The notes under the pieces were generated by a model. The model worked only from the letters and a program-made list of their open reading frames with translations, was not told the origin of the DNA and ran no database searches. A program made the translations under genes and the position numbers. This document shows, one piece after another, positions 1 to 4,235 of a stretch of DNA of 5,484 nt. This stretch comes from an uncultured Persicitalea sp. (lineage in GTDB: Bacteria > Bacteroidota > Bacteroidia > Cytophagales > Spirosomataceae). How positions within the stretch are numbered: position 1 is the first letter of the stretch; each line of letters begins with the position of its first letter. The stretch is from NCBI GenBank assembly GCA_950075905.1, contig CATMVR010000394.1:1-5484 (forward strand), in the 5' to 3' direction.

Positions 1-291
1 GAGATGGTGGGTGACCGCCCCTCGGGGAGTATTCCGGCCAGCAGCCCACTGGTGCAGCGGGCCATTGCGGCTACCCGCTATATCAAGCAGGAGCCCGCCT
101 TGCGGGTAGGGTCTACCAACTCCAACATTCCTTTTTCTAAGGGTGTGCCGGCTATCACGATGGGGGCCGGCGGCAAGGGAGGCGGTGCCCACGCGCTCGA
201 CGAGTGGTGGATGGCCGATCAGTCGCACCTGGCCCTGCAGCGCACGCTGCTGATTTTGCTGGGCGAAGCGGGCCTCGCGTCGGGGAAGTAG
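1..291 (+). CDS. M20-family zinc metallopeptidase, C-terminal part (5' truncated)
   Basis: This is the last 96 codons of a gene that begins left of the window; it ends at TAG 289-291. The reading frame is open from base 1, so the ATG at 4 is internal. The visible protein matches the C-terminal part of the catalytic domain of M20 peptidases (tripeptide/dipeptide aminopeptidase-like). Counting from that ATG, it has GSTNSN (residues 36-41), a G-V-P-A-I segment (47-51), and a glycine-rich stretch leading to GGGAHALDEW (59-68). In M20 enzymes the histidine of this last motif (H63 here) is normally a ligand of the di-zinc centre, and the preceding Thr-Asn motif lines the active site. The family hydrolyses peptides or N-acyl amino acids; the substrate cannot be read from this fragment. 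A strong hairpin terminator follows 31 bases after the stop. Family assignment is fairly secure; the exact subfamily is not. Confidence 0.85.
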   Translation, partial: EMVGDRPSGSIPASSPLVQRAIAATRYIKQEPALRVGSTNSNIPFSKGVPAITMGAGGKGGGAHALDEWWMADQSHLALQRTLLILLGEAGLASGK

Positions 292-322
292 CGTAGAAAG
301 TTGCCCAGAAATTGGGGATATG

Positions 323-370
323 AAACAGGAAAGCCGAGAATTCCAGCCAGGGATTCCGGCTTTTCTGTTT
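323..370. terminator. Bidirectional hairpin terminator between convergent genes
   Basis: Bases 323-336 pair with 357-370 (13 Watson-Crick pairs and one G-U). The stem continues through 338-341 with 353-356 and 343-344 with 351-352, giving about 20 pairs with two single-base bulges and a 6-base loop (345-350). On the plus strand the stem runs into a five-T tract (368-372). On the minus strand the 3' arm ends in TTT. It lies between the stop of the peptidase gene and the stop of the convergent membrane-protein gene; the plus-strand T-run overlaps the latter's stop codon. It probably ends transcripts from both sides. Confidence 0.85.
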
Positions 371-775
371 TTAGTCTCTCTGCTTTTCCAGGGCTACCCG
401 GGCGGTAAAAAGAGCTAGCAGGGTGGTGAGCGGGGTAAAGACAATGGTTTCCAGACTCGAAAAGGAAACCAGGTTTCCCAGCGTGTTCAGGGCAAACACC
501 GCGACAAAAAGCCATAGGATACCATTGATCCACGTACTGGACTGGCCATTGCGCAGCCTTCTGATTTTTATGTAAAGAATCAGTATAAAACACGAATTAA
601 TCAGCAGTGATATGCTTTCAAATCGAAACATCTCGTCCCGGGTGCGCAAACGTCCGCCCCATACGGCCGTGAAGGGAATGATCTCCGTTAGAATCAGGAG
701 ATGGTAGATCAGGACTCCGGTAGTGATGGCAAGCAATGTGTTAAAGGCAAATAGAAAGGGGATACGTTTAAGCAT
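371..775 (-). CDS. Four-helix integral membrane protein of unknown function
   Basis: The gene encodes 134 residues, with ATG at 775-773 and stop TAA at 373-371. Four hydrophobic segments are visible, at about residues 5-29, 54-71, 83-103 and 110-128. A polar loop between the first two contains WGGRL (39-43) followed by charged residues (RTRDE). A short basic loop, KIRRLR (70-75), separates helices 2 and 3, and the tail is charged (EKQRD). By the positive-inside rule the basic loop should be cytoplasmic, which would put the WGGRL loop on the periplasmic side. Other visible signatures are ALNTLGNL (95-102) and VFTPLTTLLAL (112-122). I recall similar uncharacterised proteins with WGGRL and NTxGN motifs in Bacteroidota, but I know no function for them. 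No signal peptide separate from helix 1 is evident. No catalytic motif is seen. It is monocistronic here, bounded by a terminator downstream and a divergent gene upstream. Confidence 0.75.
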   Translation of the reverse strand: MLKRIPFLFAFNTLLAITTGVLIYHLLILTEIIPFTAVWGGRLRTRDEMFRFESISLLINSCFILILYIKIRRLRNGQSSTWINGILWLFVAVFALNTLGNLVSFSSLETIVFTPLTTLLALFTARVALEKQRD

Positions 776-843
776 GATTTTTTTGAGAAACTAGTAGGGT
801 TAAAAAGCCCCTATCCCGGATTTAGTCAAGCGGTTAGAAAGGC

Positions 844-851
844 ACAAATCT
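844..851 (-). promoter_or_regulatory. Candidate -7 promoter element for the 371-775 membrane protein
   Basis: Read on the minus strand, these bases are TAGATTTG, a perfect match to the Bacteroidota -7 consensus TAnnTTTG. A transcript starting a few bases downstream would have a leader of roughly 60 bases before the ATG at 775. The matching -33 element is weak: only ATG, in place of TTG, 17 bases upstream. The position in a divergent intergenic region supports it, but an 8-base motif alone can occur by chance. Confidence 0.4.
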
Positions 852-931
852 ACCGCAATTTAATTTTCCATAAAACTAATACATCGGGTTTTGCGGAGAG
901 CCGGGACATACTCTCTACTATACTTTACGCT

Positions 932-1111
932 ATGAAAGATTTTTTATCGGTTGTGTACATCGTGTTTGGGGTATTTGCCCTGATGGGGCTATTGGCCTTT
1001 CTGAATTTTCATCTTAGCTACGGTCAGCTGGCGCTCCTTGGCATTCTTCTGTCTACCATTCTGATTGTTGTTTTCATTCTGTATGGTCCCGGTAAGCGGC
1101 GCAGAAAATAA
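932..1111 (+). CDS. Small two-helix membrane protein (59 aa)
   Basis: ATG at 932 opens a 59-residue frame ending in TAA 1109-1111. The protein has an N-terminal hydrophobic segment (about residues 4-26), a short polar turn around NFHLSYGQ (25-32), a second hydrophobic segment (33-51), and a short basic tail, GPGKRRRK (52-59). This suggests a helical hairpin in the inner membrane with both ends in the cytoplasm. Codon choice resembles the neighbouring genes, and the frame ends in a basic tail right after the second helix, which argues for a real small protein rather than a chance frame. I do not recognise the family. It is divergent from the membrane protein at 371-775 and 103 bases upstream of the RRM gene, which has its own promoter candidates. 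No Shine-Dalgarno sequence is visible before the ATG, which is common in this phylum. Function unknown. Confidence 0.6.
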   Translation: MKDFLSVVYIVFGVFALMGLLAFLNFHLSYGQLALLGILLSTILIVVFILYGPGKRRRK

Positions 1112-1130
1112 TGGCAATTGATAAAAAATG

Positions 1131-1138
1131 TACATTTG
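1131..1138 (+). promoter_or_regulatory. Perfect -7 motif upstream of the RRM gene (alternative promoter)
   Basis: TACATTTG is an exact TAnnTTTG match. No TTG lies at the expected 17-23 base distance upstream, so it is a weaker candidate than the TTGACA-containing element at 1151-1182, although its -7 box is better. Use of this site would give a leader of about 70 bases. Confidence 0.25.
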
Positions 1139-1150
1139 AAGCAAGGTTCA

Positions 1151-1182
1151 TTGACACCTGCCCCTAAAAAAAGCTACTTTTA
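1151..1182 (+). promoter_or_regulatory. Candidate promoter of the RRM-epimerase unit
   Basis: TTGACA at 1151-1156 provides a -33-type TTG. TACTTTTA at 1175-1182 matches TAnnTTTG at all but the last base, with 21 bases between TTG and TA. Transcription would then start near 1188, only about 6 bases before the upstream TTG codon at 1194 and about 27 bases before the ATG at 1215. This supports the ATG as the true start of the RRM gene. Confidence 0.4.
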
Positions 1183-1214
1183 CCGAAAAGGAATTGCATA
1201 ATAAAACAACAGGT

Positions 1215-1601
1215 ATGGATATTTTTATTGGAGGCCTCCCCGCGACGATGAGGCAGAGAGAATTGCAGGAAATATTTGAAAAGTATGGTGAGGTAATGTC
1301 AGTGAATATTATCATGGATCACCTTACCCGCCTTAATAAAGGTTTTGGTTTTGTGAAAATGCCAGACCGGCAGCAGGGGCTCTCGGCCATTGCTGCTTTG
1401 AACGGAGTAGAGGTGGAAGGCAAAAAACTTGTGGTGAATGAATCAAAATTCAAGAAAGGGGAAGAAAAGTCTGCCCCACAGGGAATTCGATCAGCACCAA
1501 CTCCCAAAAAATATACATCTGCTCAGGGCCGCCCCCCCGGCAAGGGGTCATCGGCCCGTAGTCAGGTAACCAAAGGGAAAGGAAATCATAAAAAAAATTG
1601 A
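1215..1601 (+). CDS. Single-RRM RNA-binding protein
   Basis: The product is a 128-residue RNA-binding protein with one RNA recognition motif (about residues 1-77) and a lysine/serine/glycine-rich basic tail (about 78-128). Both RRM consensus elements are present: RNP2 as IFIGGL (3-8) and RNP1 as KGFGFVKM (42-49), with the aromatic residues (F4, F44, F46) that stack on RNA bases in this fold. The segments FEKYGEV (21-27) and AIAALNGVEVEGKKLVVNES complete the fold. Such short RRM proteins are common in Bacteroidota and cyanobacteria, where some are cold-inducible or influence mRNA levels; targets here are unknown. I chose the ATG at 1215 rather than the in-frame TTG at 1194 because RRM proteins of this type begin right at the first strand (M-x-I-F-I-G), and the TTG lies very close to a likely transcription start. 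The epimerase gene begins 13 bases after the stop, so the two are probably co-transcribed. Family assignment is very secure. Confidence 0.93.
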   Translation: MDIFIGGLPATMRQRELQEIFEKYGEVMSVNIIMDHLTRLNKGFGFVKMPDRQQGLSAIAALNGVEVEGKKLVVNESKFKKGEEKSAPQGIRSAPTPKKYTSAQGRPPGKGSSARSQVTKGKGNHKKN

Positions 1602-1614
1602 AACATGAACTAGT

Positions 1615-2505
1615 ATGTTGGGAAACCTTACTCATACCTTAAAAAATGAATGGCTGAGCGTCTCGGTTCGGGAGATTGGGGCCGAACTCTGTCGGATCAA
1701 GTCGGTAAAAAGTGAGAAAGAGTATCTCTGGGACGGAAATCCCGATATCTGGGCCAGTCACGCGCCAGTACTTTTTCCCATTGTGGGAGAATTGAAAGAG
1801 GGTACCTACTATTACGAGGGAAATCGTTATCAACTACCACGTCATGGCTTTGTGCGCAATAATCCCAAGGTTCAGTGTACCGATCAATCGGAGAGTAGCC
1901 TAACCTTTTCGCTCGAATACGACGAAGATTCGCTCCTGGTGTATCCTTTCCGGTTCAGATTATCGATTACCTACGCCCTCGACGGGCCCCGGATTGTGGT
2001 GCAGCATAGGGTAGAAAATCTGGACGACAAGACCATGTATTTTTCCCTGGGCGCGCATCCGGCGTTTTGCATTCCACACCACGAGCACGAAAGCTACGAC
2101 GATTACTACCTCGAATTTGCCCAAAAAGAAACCGCCGCACGTTGGTTGCTTACTGGCAAAGGGTTGTTGAGCGGTGAAACAGAGCCTGTTCTGAACGACA
2201 CGGCCATTTTGCCCCTGCGCCACGAACTATTTAGTGAAGATGCTTTGGTTTTCAAGAAGCTGGTATCCAGTCAGGTAAGTTTGAGGAGTAAAAAATCTCC
2301 CGAGGTTGTGAGGGTACGCTACGAGGATTTTCCCTACCTGGGTGTATGGGCCAAGCCCCACGGAGACTATGTGTGCATTGAGCCCTGGCTCGGAGTAGCC
2401 GATAGCGCGGATACCGACCAGCAGCTGATCAATAAAGAAGGAATACTGGAACTCGATACGGGGGCAATTTTCAACGCCGCCTTTACCATCGAAATCAGCG
2501 AGTAA
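1615..2505 (+). CDS. Aldose-1-epimerase (GalM/LacX-like)
   Basis: The gene encodes 296 residues, ATG 1615 to TAA 2503-2505, a normal length for LacX-like members of the aldose-1-epimerase superfamily. These cytoplasmic beta-sandwich enzymes interconvert alpha and beta anomers of free sugars. Diagnostic segments are YLWDGNPDIW (37-46), HAPVLFPIVGELKEG (49-63), LPRHGFVRN (74-82), SLGAHPAF (144-151) and CIEPWLGVAD (254-263). By analogy with GalM, H77 and H148 are the substrate-binding and acid histidines and E256 is the catalytic base; all are present, so the enzyme should be active. There is no signal peptide. The start fits the family, with the first strand around residues 5-19. The sugar substrate cannot be deduced; LacX-like proteins are poorly characterised compared with GalM. 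It follows the RRM gene by 13 bases with no separate promoter seen, and ends just before a hairpin shared with the convergent dehydrogenase gene. Confidence 0.92.
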   Translation: MLGNLTHTLKNEWLSVSVREIGAELCRIKSVKSEKEYLWDGNPDIWASHAPVLFPIVGELKEGTYYYEGNRYQLPRHGFVRNNPKVQCTDQSESSLTFSLEYDEDSLLVYPFRFRLSITYALDGPRIVVQHRVENLDDKTMYFSLGAHPAFCIPHHEHESYDDYYLEFAQKETAARWLLTGKGLLSGETEPVLNDTAILPLRHELFSEDALVFKKLVSSQVSLRSKKSPEVVRVRYEDFPYLGVWAKPHGDYVCIEPWLGVADSADTDQQLINKEGILELDTGAIFNAAFTIEISE

Positions 2506-2512
2506 AAGAGTA

Positions 2513-2549
2513 CGGCCCTTTCCGTCTGTTACTACAACCGAAAGGGCCG
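2513..2549. terminator. Hairpin between convergent genes, probable terminator
   Basis: CGGCCCTTTC (2513-2522) and GAAAGGGCCG (2540-2549) form a perfect 10-bp, GC-rich stem with a 17-base loop. It starts 8 bases after the epimerase stop and ends 30 bases before the end of the convergent dehydrogenase gene. Neither strand has a strong T-run directly after the stem (on the minus side only TACTCTTTTA), so it is an imperfect intrinsic terminator. It could also serve as a 3' end stabiliser. Confidence 0.6.
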
Positions 2550-2579
2550 CGAATGGAAACTCACCCAGTTTCATGTCGG

Positions 2580-3743
2580 TTAATGCCAGGGTTTCAGCAC
2601 CACCTTCACGCAGTCATCTTCCTTGTGCTTGAAGATGTCGTAGCCTCGCGTAGCCTCACTGAGCGGAATTTGATGGGTGATGATATCATTGAGTACCACT
2701 TTCTCATTTTTGACCAGATCGAACAGCGTGTCGACGTAGCGTTGCACCTGCGACTGCCCCATCTTGATCGTCAAACCTTTGTCAAAAATCCGGTGTACCG
2801 GAAAATTATCGTAGGGAGTACCATACACGCCCACCACCGTCACGGTACCCCCCCGGCGTACCGCCTCAAAACACATTTCCATGGCCTTGATAGAGCCTTT
2901 TTCCAGGCGCAGGGTAGCCTTAATCTTGTCGAGTGTGCTGCGTTCGGCCTCGGTACCCACGGCGTCTACGCATACATCCGCCCCGCGCCCTGAGGTCATT
3001 TCCCGTATAGCTTCTATTACGTTTGTATGGTGTGGATTCAGCGTCTCCACATTGTTTCTTTTTCGGGCCATATCCAGGCGGTAATCCAGCGGGTCTATGG
3101 CAATCACCCGTTTTGCGCCCTGAATCCAGGCGGCTTTCTGGGCCATTAGACCCACGGGGCCAGAACCAAAAATGGCTACTGTTTCGCCTCCTTTTAGGTT
3201 AGCCCAATCAATGGCCGCCCAGCCCGTCGGAAAAATATCCGTCAGAAAAAGTACCTGATCGTCAGTCATGTTTTCGGGCACCTTGCGCATATTGTAGTCG
3301 GCGTACTGCACCCGCACGTACTCGGCCTGTCCGCCCGAGTACCCCCCGTACAAATCCGTGTAGCCGTATAGACCGGCGCCCTTTCCGCTCATCAAATTAC
3401 CCTCCGGCCCGTAGTGATCCGGGTTTGAGTTTTCGCAGTGCGGATGAAGCCCGTGCTCACAGAAAAAGCATCCTCCGCAGGCAATCGGGAAAGGTACCAC
3501 CACGCGGTCGCCCTTCTTAAAATTCTTCACCTCAGAGCCCACCTCTTCAACGACGCCCATAAACTCATGGCCCAGAATCTGGTCGCGGAGCTGGGGAAAA
3601 AAACCGTCATAAATATGCAGGTCAGAACCGCAGATGGCCGTTGAGGTAACTTTCAAAATCACGTCACCTTTCAATTCAATGCGGGGATCATCCACAGTAT
3701 CTACACTGATGTCCCCAATCTTGTGAAAAACAGCTGCTTTCAT
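2580..3743 (-). CDS. Zinc-dependent medium-chain alcohol dehydrogenase, formaldehyde-dehydrogenase-like
   Basis: The product has 387 residues, with ATG at 3743-3741 and TAA at 2582-2580. It is a cytoplasmic medium-chain dehydrogenase/reductase. The catalytic zinc site is indicated by C38 (AICGSDLH), H59-E60 in the GHEFMGVVEEVG signature (58-69), and probably D169 (LTDIFPTGW), as in formaldehyde dehydrogenases of this group. The structural zinc site is complete: C89, C92, C95 and C103 in a CxxCxxCx7C pattern. The nucleotide-binding fold follows, with GSGPVG (193-198), and D217 at the end of the second strand suggests NAD rather than NADP. The insertion with GLYGYTDLYGGYSGGQAEYVRV (about 124-145) and the overall length fit the FDH-like branch related to glutathione-independent formaldehyde dehydrogenase. 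The true substrate is unknown: many such proteins are annotated only as alcohol dehydrogenases. It stands alone, convergent with the epimerase and divergent from the SusC-like gene. No convincing promoter was found upstream of the ATG. Confidence 0.93.
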   Translation of the reverse strand: MKAAVFHKIGDISVDTVDDPRIELKGDVILKVTSTAICGSDLHIYDGFFPQLRDQILGHEFMGVVEEVGSEVKNFKKGDRVVVPFPIACGGCFFCEHGLHPHCENSNPDHYGPEGNLMSGKGAGLYGYTDLYGGYSGGQAEYVRVQYADYNMRKVPENMTDDQVLFLTDIFPTGWAAIDWANLKGGETVAIFGSGPVGLMAQKAAWIQGAKRVIAIDPLDYRLDMARKRNNVETLNPHHTNVIEAIREMTSGRGADVCVDAVGTEAERSTLDKIKATLRLEKGSIKAMEMCFEAVRRGGTVTVVGVYGTPYDNFPVHRIFDKGLTIKMGQSQVQRYVDTLFDLVKNEKVVLNDIITHQIPLSEATRGYDIFKHKEDDCVKVVLKPWH

Positions 3744-3841
3744 AAAATTCCAGATTAGATGTAGTTGTATTGACTACCGGTTTTTACCAAAAAATCAGGC
3801 CTTGTTACTCGGTCAGGGGAAGGTCGTCGAACGGAAACTTT

Positions 3842-3864
3842 AAAAAAGCAGGATTTTCTGCTTT
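3842..3864 (-). terminator. Terminator-like hairpin on the minus strand
   Basis: AAAGCAG (3845-3851) and CTGCTTT (3858-3864) form a perfect 7-bp stem with a 6-base loop. Read on the minus strand the stem runs into a T-rich tract (the A-run at 3842-3847 on the plus strand). It would stop leftward transcripts coming from the A/T-rich region before they reach the dehydrogenase gene. The stem has only three G-C pairs, so it is a modest candidate. Confidence 0.35.
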
Positions 3865-3955
3865 CCGGTATTGGCCTAAAAAGATGGCTATTGCCGTTTA
3901 AAGCCTGAAATAATTTTTAAAAAATTTTATGATTTATAGAACAATACAAAGAGGC

Positions 3956-3987
3956 TTAACATATGCATAATATTGAAAATATGTTAA
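3956..3987. repeat. Inverted repeat, 9-bp arms
   Basis: TTAACATAT (3956-3964) and ATATGTTAA (3979-3987) are perfect inverted copies separated by 14 bases. The A/T-rich arms and their position upstream of the SusC-like gene would fit an operator for a dimeric regulator. Such repeats also arise by chance in A/T-rich DNA. Confidence 0.4.
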
Positions 3988-4008
3988 ATATCTAAAAATC
4001 AGATATTT
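3986..4008. repeat. Inverted repeat, 8-bp arms
   Basis: AAATATCT (3986-3993) and AGATATTT (4001-4008) are perfect inverted copies around a 7-base spacer. It abuts the preceding inverted repeat (overlap of two bases) and lies 8 bases upstream of the -7 motif at 4017, so the pair is well placed to control a promoter there. Confidence 0.4.
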
Positions 4009-4016
4009 GTATAGTA

Positions 4017-4024
4017 TATTTTTG
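4017..4024 (+). promoter_or_regulatory. Candidate -7 element, distal SusC promoter
   Basis: TATTTTTG is an exact TAnnTTTG match about 212 bases before the SusC ATG. No TTG is found 17-23 bases upstream, where the A/T-rich inverted repeats lie instead. A promoter here would give a leader of roughly 200 bases and might need an activator. The A/T-rich context raises the chance of a random match. Confidence 0.25.
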
Positions 4025-4109
4025 TTACTTTGATGGTATTTTAGCAAGAAGGAGAAGTGGTTTTTTGAAATAAAATCAAAAAATATATAAAAAGTAATTT
4101 TCCCCCAAT

Positions 4110-4117
4110 TATATTTG
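4110..4117 (+). promoter_or_regulatory. Candidate -7 element, proximal SusC promoter
   Basis: TATATTTG is an exact TAnnTTTG match. Transcription would begin around 4123, giving a leader of about 110 bases whose first bases are the hairpin at 4121-4151. No clear -33 TTG is seen at the expected distance. Confidence 0.35.
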
Positions 4118-4120
4118 CCC

Positions 4121-4151
4121 GCCAATTATTGTTGCCCCAACAATTGTTGGC
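4121..4151 (+). repeat. Long hairpin in the SusC leader region
   Basis: GCCAATTATTGTTG (4121-4134) pairs with CAACAATTGTTGGC (4138-4151) at 12 of 14 positions around a 3-base CCC loop. The right arm also contains a separate perfect 14-bp palindrome, CCAACAATTGTTGG (4137-4150). As RNA it could form a stable 5'-end stem; as DNA the palindrome could bind a dimeric regulator. No T-run follows directly, so it does not look like a terminator. Confidence 0.55.
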
Positions 4152-4235
4152 ATATGGTTTAACCTGCAAATTCTTTAAGTTTTTTCCAGTTTATTTATTT
4201 TTCATTACAAACAAACAATAGTTAATCATTTTAAG

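Larger units (their letters stand above)
3744..4235. other. 492-bp intergenic region between divergent genes
   Basis: This gap separates the dehydrogenase (leftward) from the SusC-like gene (rightward). The left third has ordinary base composition; from about 3900 to 4235 it becomes markedly A/T-rich. I see no convincing protein gene in it. It contains a terminator-like hairpin on the minus strand (3842-3864), two abutting inverted repeats (3956-3987 and 3986-4008), two perfect -7 motifs on the plus strand (4017-4024 and 4110-4117), and a long hairpin (4121-4151). The last roughly 80 bases before the SusC ATG are A/T-rich without a Shine-Dalgarno sequence, which is typical of well-translated Bacteroidota genes. 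Confidence 0.7.

Noticed and set aside
219..593. Minus-strand open frame of 124 codons across the terminator
   Set aside because: It overlaps the peptidase end, the terminator hairpin and the membrane-protein gene in another frame, and its peptide has no recognisable pattern.
921..928. TACTTTAC as a -7 promoter element for the 59-residue protein
   Set aside because: It departs from TAnnTTTG at the last two bases and would start transcription at or after the ATG at 932.
1194..1214. Upstream TTG start for the RRM protein adding seven residues
   Set aside because: The RRM fold starts at the ATG at 1215, and the TTG lies almost on the predicted transcription start, leaving no leader.
2553..2993. 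Plus-strand open frame of 146 codons opposite the dehydrogenase gene
   Set aside because: It is the antisense shadow of the 3' part of a clearly real gene; its composition (many His, Leu, Arg) reflects the complement and shows no family motif.
3934..4125. 63-codon minus-strand protein gene
   Set aside because: Composition is that of random A/T-rich DNA (many Tyr, Phe, Ile, Lys, Asn), with no motif and no clear promoter; kept only as a possible small transcript in the findings.
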